Below, piece after piece: positions 11,102 through 25,456 of a DNA stretch of 64,000 nucleotides. Origin of the DNA: Adineta ricciae. Its lineage: Eukaryota; Rotifera; Eurotatoria; Adinetida; Adinetidae. Location of the stretch: assembly GCA_905250025.1 (NCBI GenBank), contig CAJNOJ010000134.1, positions 1 to 64,000 on the forward strand, given 5' to 3'. The translations under genes and the position numbers were made by a program. Position 1 is the stretch's first letter. Each line of letters begins with the position of its first letter. The notes beneath the pieces are model-generated. The model was not told where the DNA came from. It saw only the letters and a list, made by a program, of their open reading frames with translations, and did not search any database.

Positions 11102-12273
11102 ATGTTCATCGCTGAAATGGTTTCTTTATGGATATTTCTATTCATTATTAAAAAAACCTCAGGTAAATTATTCTCATTCTTAAAATAAAAAACGTTCAGT
11201 TTGAAATATGGAAAGATTAGAATCCAATATTATTTCTAATACTTTTTCATTTAGGTATTGTTTCTTATAATCAACCAAGAATCGATTCAAATTCATCATG
11301 GAATCCAAATGGAATGACAATTCTCTCAAATATATCCTACTTGAATGATATTTTTATCGATATAAATAATACAATCTTCATTCCAAATTATGATGATAAA
11401 CAAATTCTTCTCATTGACCAACAAAATTTTTCATCAACACTAAATCTTTCTCTTTCTTTATTTAATTCATCAACAATATTTGTACGAAGTATAGATGAAA
11501 TCTATATTGATGCATATTATACAATAGGTGGAATTACTGAAATCAAATCAAATTTAACAATTGAACAAATATCACGAATGATTTTATGCCAACAATGTTT
11601 GGATTTATTTGTTACCGAAAATAATATTCTTTATTGTTCATTTAATCAACATCATGAAATTCTTTCTCAATCATTAACTAATGATTGGAGTCCTTTGATG
11701 ACTGTGGCTGGAACAGGTAGTGAAGGTTCAACATCAACAACACTTCGATTTCCTTACGGAATATTTATTGATGAAAATACAAATCAAGATTTATTTGTTG
11801 CTGATTGTGGAAATAATCGAATTCAATTATTCCCATTTGAAAAATTAACTGCGACAACGATAGTTGGAAGTGGATCAATGAATATAACAATTGATCTCAA
11901 TTGTCCTACTGGCATTATATTAGATTTTGATAAATATTTATTTATTGTTGATTCATTTAATCATCGCATCATTGGTGAAAATCAATATGGATTTAAATGT
12001 TTAGTTGGTTGTTCAAATTCATCAGGTTCAGCATCAAATCAATTATATTATCCTTGGAGTGTTAATTTCGATTCATATGGAAATTTATTTGTTAGTGATC
12101 GAAAGAATCAAAGAATACAAAAATTTGAATTGATCATTTATTCACGTGGTATGTTTTTAAAAGAATCTTGTTTATATATCTCAATAGATCATTGCAAATT
12201 CACATTGATATTTTATATGAAACTTATCATTCAATTGTATATCGAAAGGACAAGAGGTTATGTAATAAACTGA
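11102..12273 (+). CDS. Secreted or membrane NHL-repeat propeller protein
   Basis: Exon 1 (11102-11162) encodes a hydrophobic leader, MFIAEMVSLWIFLFIIKKTS. Exon 2 begins at 11255 after TTTCATTTAG and runs open to 12273. NHL blades are visible, for example DLFVADCGNNRIQLF, YLFIVDSFNHRII and NLFVSDRKNQRIQKF, each preceded by a P-x-G-I/V motif such as FPYGIFIDE. The family forms a beta-propeller used for binding; no enzyme motif is seen. The last 45 residues (from about 12150) do not look like NHL and may be read-through into an intron with a donor near 12149 (GTGGTATG). The true C-terminus may therefore differ. Confidence 0.75.
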
Positions 12274-12567
12274 GTAGAGTCTAATTTATTCACAGCGAAG
12301 TAATATAATTACGACAAGAAATATTCTAGAAGGAAAATAGTAGAAATGACTAATGTTTGAAAAAGCTTAGAATTAACTGTGATAGAAATCGAGGAAAAAC
12401 AATTTCAAAGCATCACTTATTCTTTATTTTTTCTTTTTTTAATATTTTATTCTTCTTCCAGTAAAAAAAGCAACGAATGTCTAAGTTAAATGTCCTAAGT
12501 CTCATAAACAATATTATTATCACCTCTCACTCGAAAGATAAGGCTCATCTTCATCGTCACGTTCTTT

Positions 12568-13575
12568 ATGATAATTCCCCAAAAAAGTTGTTTTATTATT
12601 TATCTAGTTTTTGTATTGTATTTAGTGTGGATAAACATCGCAAGTATGAATGTTCCACGAAATGAACATATAGCATCATTGTTAGTAAATGGAAAAGTTT
12701 TAGTTAGTAGTGGGCAAAATTCTGGCGGTTATATCAACAGTGCTGAATTATATGATTCATCAGCTGATAATTGGACAATGACGGGAAATATGAGCACGGG
12801 TCGAGGTGGATATACAGCATCTGTTCTATTCAATGGAAAAGTCTTAGTTAGTGGTGGATATAATGGTGGTATCCTCAAAAGTGCTGAACTGTATGATCCA
12901 ACAACTAATCATTGGACATTAACAGGATATATGAATAACGGACGATACGGACATACATCATCAGTACTGTTAAATGGAACAATTTTGGTTACCGGTGGTA
13001 ATAATGCTATGACTAATGTTGAATTATACGATCCATCAACAGGCAGTTGGACATCGACAGGAAATATGAATGTTGCACGAACTCGACATGGTGCATTGGT
13101 ATTATCTAATGGGAAAGTATTAGTTACTGGTGGTTCTTCGAACAAAGCTGCAGAATTGTATGATCCAGCAACAGGTATTTGTACAATAACAGGAAGTATG
13201 AATGTTGTACGATCTTTTTTTACGATGTCTAAATTATCAAATGGCAAAATATTAGTCGCTGGTGGAGATAATAATAATGTCGGTGTAACTGCTGAACTGT
13301 ACGATCCATTGACTGGTAATTGGACAATGATAGGAAATATGAGTGTCGCACGACAATATCATACAGCATCGATATTATCAAATGGAAAAGTATTAATTAG
13401 TGGTGGTTCTTCTTCTAGTACAACTACTGAAGTGTATGATCCATTAACAGATAGTTGGATAATAGGAGCAAACATGAATGTTGTTCGAAAGTCTCCTGCA
13501 TCAGTTGTATTATCGAATGGAAAAGTACTCGTTACTGCTGGCAGTCCTTCTCTCTCAAGTGCTGAATTGTATTGA
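12568..13575 (+). CDS. Kelch-repeat beta-propeller protein, secreted or anchored
   Basis: A single open frame of 335 residues. It begins with a hydrophobic stretch (CFIIYLVFVLYLVWINIA), then about seven repeats of the form HTASVLSNGKVLVTGG, SAELYDP, W and GNMNVAR. The GG and Y...W spacing is that of kelch blades. The last blade stops after SAELY and could be closed by the N-terminal strand, as in many propellers. No BTB or other partner domain is present. The gene follows the NHL gene in the same orientation by about 300 bases; a longer transcript joining both cannot be excluded. The start at 12568 is the first ATG of the frame. Confidence 0.75.
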   Translation: MIIPQKSCFIIYLVFVLYLVWINIASMNVPRNEHIASLLVNGKVLVSSGQNSGGYINSAELYDSSADNWTMTGNMSTGRGGYTASVLFNGKVLVSGGYNGGILKSAELYDPTTNHWTLTGYMNNGRYGHTSSVLLNGTILVTGGNNAMTNVELYDPSTGSWTSTGNMNVARTRHGALVLSNGKVLVTGGSSNKAAELYDPATGICTITGSMNVVRSFFTMSKLSNGKILVAGGDNNNVGVTAELYDPLTGNWTMIGNMSVARQYHTASILSNGKVLISGGSSSSTTTEVYDPLTDSWIIGANMNVVRKSPASVVLSNGKVLVTAGSPSLSSAELY

Positions 13576-13724
13576 TTAATAATACCACAATAATATTGCA
13601 CCTCTTGATTGAATTGAGATATTGTCTTTTTTCTAATGTTTTACTTTGCGTATTATTATCTTTATTAATTCTAATAAATATTCTCTTTCTCGTAGAGAAG
13701 AGTCTTAGAAACATAAATTGTTTG

Positions 13725-15775
13725 CTTGCTTGCTTGCTTGTATGTCCGCAGGGTCAAAAAACATTGAAAATCGATTTTTCCGAAAAGACATTTCCAGATG
13801 TATTTCGATGCGGAGACTTCGAATCTGATGTTGTTTTTTTGAAATTTTTCATAAAAAACACTTTTTTAGACAAAGAGCCACTTTTTTACAAAAAAATATT
13901 TTTGTTATAAAATTTTACCAAAGGGTTTTTGGGGTCCAGGAATTCAAATCTGATGTTAGTTTCTCGAAATTTTTTGTAAAAAAACTTTTTTGAGACAAAG
14001 AACCATTTTTTCATGAAAAAATTTTTTTTTTGTGAAGACTGACGAAAGGGTTTTTTGGGTCGAGGAACTCGAATCTGATGTCATCTCTTTGAAATTTTTC
14101 ATAAAAAAAAATATTTTTTGAGACAAAGACCCAATTTTTTTATGAAAAAAATACTTTTTTTCATGACATTTCAACAAAGGGTCTTTTTGGGTCGAGTGAT
14201 TCAAGTCTGATGTTAGTTTTTTAAAATTTTTTATAAAAAAAATTTTTTTGGAGAAGGGTTATTTTTTACTGAAAAATTGTTTTTTGGTGAAGTTTGACCG
14301 AAGGGCTTTCGAAGTCAAGAATTACGAATCTCAAATCAGGTTTTACATATTATATAAACAGAAACTTCAGTGATATTATAGAGGATGGTTTCTACGAGAA
14401 AGAGCTGAGCGAGTCCACAGACGAGCGTTACTTGTATATATATAGAACATATTTACCAACATTGAAATCCATTCAATGAATACATAAAATATCCACTTGA
14501 TGACTCACTATTGTACAGAGATCAGTGAAAGGACGATATGTAAAATATCCGGAAATAATACTACAAGTAGCGCTCGTCGTGCCGACTCACTTAACCCTCG
14601 ACTGTGGAGAACAGGTATTTTTTCGTGTCCGCAATATGGCACAAATTAGTCTAACAATTTTTCATACACGAAGAAACAATTCGGATGCTTTGCGCAGATA
14701 TGTTTCGTAACTTTCGAAAACAAAATACTGAATTTTTCCAACTCGTTTTGGAGAGGCATAAAAAACCTCAATTTTATATTACCAATGCAATATGCAATAA
14801 GAAGAAACAAACGATCACGCAATACAATAAGCACTAGGGCCACTTCAATCGAACAACATCGCAACCATACACAACATATCAAATGCGCCACGAAGAATAC
14901 ACAAGAGTAAAAAATATAGAACGTCAAACAGCAATCTTAGTGTGCCCTAAGTCAATTCCACTTTCCAGGCATCCTCATCCACAAACCTCTGCCCATCAAC
15001 TTCACTACCACGAGACCAATCGCCATTCTATCCAGAAATAGGCATCTCCGCGAAAAAGCATCTCTAACTCCCATTTATGAGTACAACTGGAACAATCACT
15101 CAACTACAAAAGAATACTTTTACCATTAATACAAATTTACTACGACCATCAACAACAATCATCGCTTACTCGTGTCGGTTTTCTTTCTTTACCTTTGTCA
15201 AATTTCCATATATTGAACAGGTTTAACTCAAAGAATTAGGATTACATTTGACACATCTGACTCTAGCGAATGTATTTTTTGATATCTGTATTTCTCGCCT
15301 TCAGTGCATTTAGCTACGGTAATACATACGATTATTTATTCGCCGTTCTTTTATTACTCCTAAGATCAGTAGCAGTTCCATAAAAGTTGGAACACCTAGC
15401 CATTTCAGCTGTCTTCTAACACCACTCCCAGCCATTCCAAATCCCAATCAGCTTCTTATTCCATTACGAACAGCTTGACAAGAGCCGAACACCTGACCTA
15501 CATAAAATCCTCCACTAGGGACACAGATCCGCCGATCATCGATTCCAACCACCTACCTACAGGCACCCGCCCCAAAAAAGAGCCAATGAACGGTCACCCA
15601 CGCCCATACACCCACCCATAGTTTCACCCAAGGCCCCACCCTCAGCCCCCGGCTTCACCCTTCATCCACGATCGTGCTAAGACCAGCACAGTAGAAGTTT
15701 TCAACGTTTGTAGGAAAAAAATGTTTTTTTGACCTTTGACCCTGACACAAACAGACAGACAGACAAACTATTTTA
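13725..15775. mobile_element. Composite repeat with inverted microsatellite-type ends
   Basis: The left end at about 13723-13770 reads TTTGCTTGCTTGCTTG, then GCAGGGTCAAAAAACATTG. The right end at about 15722-15770, on the minus strand, reads GTTTGTCTGTCTGTCTG, then GTCAGGGTCAAAGGTC and AAAAAAACATTTTT. The ends are thus inverted copies of a (GTTT/GTCT)n-AGGGTCAAA motif. A second inverted pair, CCCTCGACTGTGGAGAAC (14595-14612) and TACAGTCGAGGGAACAT (15794-15810), lies near. Inside are tandem modules and a C-rich stretch. No transposase is visible. It would be a non-autonomous element of about 2 kb. Confidence 0.5.
13817..14335 (+). repeat. Tandem modules of about 125-130 bases, four to five copies
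   Basis: The core CGAATCTGATGTTAG recurs at about 13820, 13945, 14070 and 14203, with a decayed copy near 14325. Each unit continues with TTTGAAATTTTTCATAAAA, GACAAAGAACC, a T-rich run and CGAAAGGGTTTTTTGGGTCG. Units diverge by substitutions and by T-run length. Open frames here are artefacts of the poly-A/T runs. Confidence 0.75.
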
Positions 15776-17392
15776 TTTCATATGACCCTCTCTACAGTCG
15801 AGGGAACATATTAGAAAGAGTCATAAGAACGAAAACAAAAGGCGACAGGATATCACTCGAGAGCAGATGCATAAGCGAATCTGATTGAAGAAAATGCCTA
15901 TCCAACGAAAATATACGATATCATCGAATTTCTCTTCAACTGTTCCACAGAAAATGCTCATATTTTAAAACAAACTATGTTTAGAAGTATGATGTCAATA
16001 TGTCAACTACGATAGGTTCACATGAAAGATGCGTTTGATAGACATAGTTCACCGAACAATGACATCTTGCCTGAGACGCGAGATAACATGTGAAGCGAAA
16101 TCTTAAATTTTAAATGTATATTGCTTGCGTTAGTAATGAACGATCCGCATTCTGAATAATTAAACATCGACAAAAAAAGCTGCATTACTTCATCAACTCG
16201 TGTGTAGATAATTTGGAAGAAAAACATTTATTGATCGATCGATCACTCTTTAATTCATTTTTCTGAATAAGTCGAAGCTTCAAATATAAAAGAGAATAGT
16301 ACGTTAAAAAGCGTTCATTTTCGGTGTTCTAGCGAACGAGGTTAGCTTTGAAATAGTAATCTAAAAGTCTATGCAGTTAAAAAGGTGTCCAAAGTTTCTA
16401 TCTTCGTTCGAATCATTTGATAAGCCTTCAAAAACTCGCCGTGTGCTGTCAAAACGAACTCTTTTAACCTCATATACGCGCAGTGTGCTGCTAGAAGCGG
16501 TTTTTCGCACCTTAGCAAAAATGAAAACATGCACTCACCAATGAATAGCGTGGTGGACTTGCGTCTGGTCGATCCATCTAAAAAAAGTGAAACAAATATA
16601 TTCTACGAAGATGGAAAAAATATTAACAAAAAATCCTTGTAACGAAGTGCTAGTGTATGTGTGAATATCTACACGTAAATGCATCCATATACAACGAGAG
16701 AGAAAGAGAGAGACAGACATATGTACACACACAGAAAACATGATCGTTCGCTTTCACTAGAAGTACCCAGTTATCCATTTCTCTCTCTATGTTTTCTAGA
16801 CAGGAACGTTCGAAAGTATTCTTCTTCTAAGCTGTTCTTCTCTTCGTTCGTTCTACTGTCTTTGTGAATTTTGTAGTCATAAACACAAGTGAAGCCTCTG
16901 TTAGTAAATCGCATTGACCTGCATTCCATCAGCCTCTTTCTCTTTTAAATCCTTCTTTATTTAAAACAAATGGGAAAAAGCTCATACTTATTGTAGCACA
17001 ACTATTTCGACATGATATTTTCTACCGCAGACGAAATTGTGAAAAAAGCAGCGGACATCGTCCTTCACTCAAAACATTCCCTTCGCAACACAAATTTTTC
17101 AAGCTGCACCATTGGTTTGTCCTACACGTGATGGGGCTGATCGTTTAAAATCCAAATGTTCGGATCTAGCTATCCCAAAGACAAAGAGTGTCTTAATTAT
17201 CATTCACCATACATGTGGCTCGTTTTCTAATGGATTTAAGATTCTACGCAGATTTTATTTTTATATATGGCAGCGATAGTGCGATTCTTTTTGGTTTAAC
17301 TTCTACTCATTGTCTTCCATCGAACTGACTCAAGCATCCATCATTGTGAACTCTCCTTGATATTACATTAGTGTACAATTTATTTCTTCACA
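15776..17392. other. Intergenic
   Basis: No gene is supported. An exon-like minus-strand segment at about 16540-16578 (acceptor TTTTTTTAG, then MDRPDASPPRYSL, then a GTGAGTG donor) stands alone; no continuing exon was found. A short GA-rich run lies near 16693-16716. Confidence 0.5.
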
Positions 17393-19499
17393 TTACAAAC
17401 GTCGTTCAATAAACATTTGAATAGGAACATGAGGTCGTAGAATTGCGTCCATAGAAAGATGTAGCTGATCGATAGTTTGAGTAGAACGAAAAGAAAATCG
17501 ACGAAATATTGTTGATAGCACTACCCTTTCTTCCAAGCCAGCAAACCGTTGTCCTATTTCAATTGACAATATCCGTTTTGCAAGAGGAATAACTCTTCCT
17601 TACCGATACAATTTCGTGATCCAGCTGAAAATGGAATAAAAGCGAAAGGTGAATGTTCGTTTTTCATCGCCGAACTATCAGCAAATCGTTCTGGATCAAA
17701 ATTATCTGGATTAGTAAAAACACCTTCATCATGATGAATACCATATATAAAAATGTATACAGTTGTGCCTTTTCGTACTATTTGATTACCTACAATGTAA
17801 AGATTGAAAATTGATTTCGAAGAAAAATATTTTCGAATTTACGATAGGTAAAATCTGTTTGTACTTCTCGAGCAATTCCAGGAACTGGTGAAAGAACTCG
17901 CATGGATTCCTATTTACATCGAAACAATACTCTTTGCTCGTCATAAGATTATTATCTTTACTTTTATCACACAATCAAGATAGGTCATTTGTTGAATATC
18001 TTCCATCGTACATGGTCTCTCTCGATCATCTAAAAGAAAGCGAATATTACAGACGTCAAATATGGTATTGATTACCGGCAAAAATGATGTCCAATTCAGT
18101 TTGTACTTTAGCTTGAATATCTGGATGGCATCCCATTAGATAACAAAAATAGTTCACTGCTGCTGCTGTTGTATCATGACCAGCGAACATAAATGTGTCA
18201 ACCTCTTCTTGAATATCATTTAATGAAAGTGTTTTTGCATGCATTTGAGTAAGAAGACTGTCGAGAAATACTAAACGACGCTTTGAACTCGTTTCATCTT
18301 TGTTAAATGTAGCGAGACGCTCTTCAATAACCTTTCGCAGACACAACAGTAATGTTTAATTGATTTTTGAAAGAAAGAGAAAATTACTTTTCGAGAAAAA
18401 TCATGTAAAATTTGCACTTGTTTCTCATGTTCACGACCGATTGGTAATCGATTGAAGATAAACGTAGGCCATAACCATGGAGATCGTGAACGAATATGGA
18501 TAATTTTACCTATTCTAGAAGACAAACTTACATATACGAATAGATCTATGGCTCTTCATTCTACCGTATCGTTGCTTGAACAAATGCATGATTTCCATTT
18601 CCCTGCTGTGCTTTCAGCTGAGTACCTGTTGCAGTTTCTAAAAGAAAACATTGAAAATTTTTTCGAATATTAAATACAAGCAGACCAGCAATAATATCTA
18701 ATGTACATGCAGATATATACGGGTAGAGATTATGTGTTTTATCTGATTGCTGAGCAAATTGATCGAAATGTTGAACAAGAACAATCGCTTGTTCGTTGAA
18801 AATATGCATAAAACTTTGTAATAGTTCAGTATTATGAAATGACGGCGTGATGAGGCGACGACGACTACGCCATTTATCATTGTTACTAATTCCAAAATAT
18901 AGATGAAACAACTGTACAGATTCTTTATTATTTTCTACCTTGTAATCAAACCAGTTTGAAGCCAAGATTCAAATAGTTTGTAATCAAATGATTTGACAAG
19001 TTGTTTACTATTATTGATAAAAGTCTAAATCACAATTGTATTCAAGAAAGAATGAGGAAAATGGATATACTTCGTATATGTAAGTTTGTCTTCTAGAATA
19101 GGTAAAATTATCCATATTCGTTCACGATCTCCATGGTTATGGCCTACGTTTATCTTCAATCGATTACCAATCGGTCGTGAACATGAGAAACAAGTGCAAA
19201 TTTTACATGATTTTTCTNGAACAAATGAAAGTTACGGGCCATAATGCATACCAAAGACAAAATATTCCTTTGTCTTTTCTCTGACATTCCTTTGACATTC
19301 GAAGAAGTAACTGAAAGAAAACATCGGAGCGTGAATCAAATTGACGGAGATTTCCCACGAATGGAATCGATGAAAGCGGAAGAAATGAAATCTCTTGATA
19401 ATCTTTTCGAAGTTGAACATATTGAATCAGAAAGGAAAGGATTGATTTGCAAATCAATGCAAGAAACAAAGCAAGAGCAGTAATCGATAATAATTCCAT
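17393..19499 (-). CDS. Cytochrome P450, CYP4-like, interrupted by an assembly gap
   Basis: The product is a membrane-anchored haem monooxygenase. Exons on the minus strand: 19219-19499 (anchor helix then proline-rich hinge, ending ...PVTFICS at N 19218), 18939-19024, 18686-18895, 18565-18637, 18388-18514, 18076-18331, 17962-18029, 17843-17909, 17604-17789 and 17393-17553. Motifs: the I-helix AGHDTT, the K-helix ESMR (ExxR), PERF, and the haem loop FSAGSRNCIGQRFAG with its cysteine. Apart from a few codons lost between exon 1 and exon 2, all usual P450 parts are present. The loss coincides with N 19218 and an inverted copy of exon 5 at 19079-19217, so the damage is probably in the assembly. 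The haem loop fits the CYP4 clan; the substrate is unknown. Confidence 0.85.
19079..19217. repeat. Inverted copy of P450 exon 5, next to an N
   Basis: This stretch is the reverse complement of 18391-18530, apparently without mismatch. It covers the end of an intron (TTTGTCTTCTAG) and nearly all of the exon encoding SPWLWPTFIFNRLPIGREHE. It ends exactly at N 19218, in the place where the missing end of exon 1 should be. A foldback misassembly is the simplest explanation. Confidence 0.8.
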
Positions 19500-19736
19500 T
19501 TATTCGAATATCGTTTCGACGTTGATTATCTGACTAATGTTTTGAAATTCGAAGAAGAATGCATAAAGAGAAAATCTTCATGCAATCACGTCGTCTTTTT
19601 TCGTTTCTTTATTTCTGTTCTACCATCTGTGGCACACATTTCGCGATATTTTCTTTCTTGTTTCCATTTATCTACAAACAGATGGGTATATAATGTTATG
19701 TACTGCAATATACTTTGTTTTCAGATAGTTAGAAAA

Positions 19737-20135
19737 ATGAATTCATCATTTGTATGGACAATTATCTTTGCACTTATTCAACTCGCTGTATGTGCGCATG
19801 TTGAAGATAATCGAATTATTATCGGATCGAGCATCGGTGGTGTACTCGGTTTAGTAAGTCATATGAACAACATTGTCTAATCATGAAAAAAAACGTATTT
19901 GAAACGAAATTTTAGATTATTTTGATTCTTGATTTGATTGCAATTTTCGAATTACTCAAATCAGATGGTCGTGGAGTTTGTTCAAAACTCGTCTGGATTT
20001 TGGTCATTATCTTCTTTCCAGTTGGCGGTATGTAATACATGAAATTCTTACTTTCTTTATTATAAACTTTCTTTCGAAGGTTTGATTCTCTATTGTTGTT
20101 GTGCACGATCTCGTACTGTCGATAGCAGCATTTGA
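19737..20135 (+). CDS. Small membrane protein with PLDc_N-type domain
   Basis: Three exons: 19737-19853, 19916-20027 and 20080-20135, all with good splice borders and matching phases. The product of about 94 residues has a signal peptide or first helix (FVWTIIFALIQLAVCA), a helix around GGVLGL-IILILDLIAIFELLKS, and a second helix KLVWILVIIFFPVGGLILY ending in CCCARSRTVDSSI. The pattern D-L-I-A-I-F-E-L-L...W-I-L-V-I-I-F-F-P-V-x-G is that of the phospholipase D nuclease N-terminal (PLDc_N) domain, seen alone in many small membrane proteins. No catalytic HKD motif is present. Function is unknown beyond membrane location. Confidence 0.75.
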
Positions 20136-20317
20136 AAACACAAATTACGATGAACTATCTCGATATCTAATCACGCTTCAAAATATCGTTCTTTCTTTTT
20201 TTTTCTTGTGTTTATTTGTCTGTCAATCATCATCTCTATGTCAGTAGAAAACGGTCAATAATTAAAATTGATTTCGACTACTTTTACTGAATTAAATGCC
20301 AACATATTTCTCCTTGA

Positions 20318-20812
20318 CTAACTCGAATTCTCTCCATCAGTATTAGTTCGTAGCATACAAAAGTAACTACATGCGACACGCCGAAGAAATCCTTTATTTG
20401 ATAAGCGTCGGTTCGTTGTTTGATCATTTTGTTTGTTCGTTTTCTTTAGTTGAACATCAGTATCGATTGAATGGACTTTTAAGAGACTTTTCTTTTTTGC
20501 TTTCATCAATGGAGGTTGTTCAAGTAGATTGTATAGGTCACAATAAGTATCTTTATTGTGTGTTGACTTCTTATTCGATCGACGAGTTGTTAGAAGAGGA
20601 GATGATTGCGGTGATGACGGTGGTGAATGTAAGATTTGATGAGAGTAAGTTGCGTAATAATTCGATGCATAAGTGATAATTGGATCTTCTAATCGTCGTC
20701 GGCGATGATGATGTTGATGTTTATTATTGTTAGTATGAACGAAGAGAAATGAAGAACATGGGGAAATAGTATTAGTAGGATAAGATGGCCGGCAGTGCAT
20801 GTTGAAGTTCAT
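20318..20812 (-). CDS. Hypothetical basic, low-complexity protein, 164 residues
   Basis: One open frame from an ATG at 20812. It is rich in Asn, His, Ser, Lys and Arg, with stretches such as NNNKHQHHHRRRR and SPPSSPQSSPLL. No domain, signal peptide or membrane helix is recognised. Length and a composition unlike a random AT-rich frame suggest coding. It could be a disordered regulatory protein or one exon of a larger gene. The 3' end lies about 180 bases past the end of the convergent PLDc_N gene. Confidence 0.45.
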   Translation of the reverse strand: MNFNMHCRPSYPTNTISPCSSFLFVHTNNNKHQHHHRRRRLEDPIITYASNYYATYSHQILHSPPSSPQSSPLLTTRRSNKKSTHNKDTYCDLYNLLEQPPLMKAKKKSLLKVHSIDTDVQLKKTNKQNDQTTNRRLSNKGFLRRVACSYFCMLRTNTDGENSS

Positions 20813-21127
20813 GCATGTCGGCTAGATAAAGATCCTAAATGAAATGGAAATGTCTTTGTTTTGATTAGCAAAGTGAGTCAATTGGACTTACATTTTTTTT
20901 TAGACTTGTCTGTCAATCGAGCGTTGCCAACAACGCACAATGACTTCGTGCTTTTTTGGTTTCTTTTTCTTGTTTGATATGCTTGTGTCTTTCGTTTGCT
21001 ATTTTACCGTATGATTATGCATCTATATTCAATCAAGGTTGCCAATACGTCATTACATTACTTATTTGCTCATATTCTCCCTCCTATTCTTTATGTGCAT
21101 GTTTATAGTCAATGAACCTCTCNNNNN

Positions 21128-23454
<2,327 letters not shown>

Positions 23455-23873
23455 TTTCTATTAAGTAGAAACAAGTCAGTATCGAAATTTGAAAGAAAAA
23501 TGAAAGCAATTCTTTACTTTTTAGATCATAATAAATTTGTTCTATAATAATATACAAAAAAAGAGAAATTGAGGGGATCTAGAAGAGAGAATATGTGAAA
23601 ACAAAAGAATCATTCATTCATCAATCAATACAGAGTGCGTCCGTCCGTATCGGCGAACGAATAGCAGATGACAGTGGCCATATTTATTGATTGATCGATG
23701 TCTGACAGAGGAGGAAAAGAGGAATTCTAAACAATTGCAAGTGCATAAGTAGCTCACTTTCAAAGAAATCTATTGGTCTATCGAATCGACCAATGGAACA
23801 AGGATTCAGATAGTAATTAAAATAACTGTTTCATTCGTTATTCTTTTTGTTCAGCTATAAAAAGGGGGTTCGA
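23455..23873. promoter_or_regulatory. Divergent intergenic region between Groucho and the Csk-like kinase
   Basis: About 420 bases separate two divergent starts, so it probably holds both promoters. No clear TATA box is seen. Short repeats ATTCATTCATCAATCAATA and ATTGATTGATCGATGTC occur. An acceptor-like TTTTTGTTCAG at 23842-23852 lies in frame with the kinase, so an upstream kinase exon may lie here or farther away, but none with SH3 features was found. Confidence 0.45.

Positions 23874-25456
<1,583 letters not shown>

Noticed and set aside
13956-14204. Lys/Phe-rich open frames within the tandem modules
   Set aside because: They arise from poly-A/T runs in the repeat and shift with each unit.
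16540-16578. Exon-like segment MDRPDASPPRYSL on the minus strand
   Set aside because: Good splice signals, but no second exon was found in either direction.
18561-18965. 134-residue frame read as a separate protein
   Set aside because: It runs through two P450 introns; spliced exons explain it fully.
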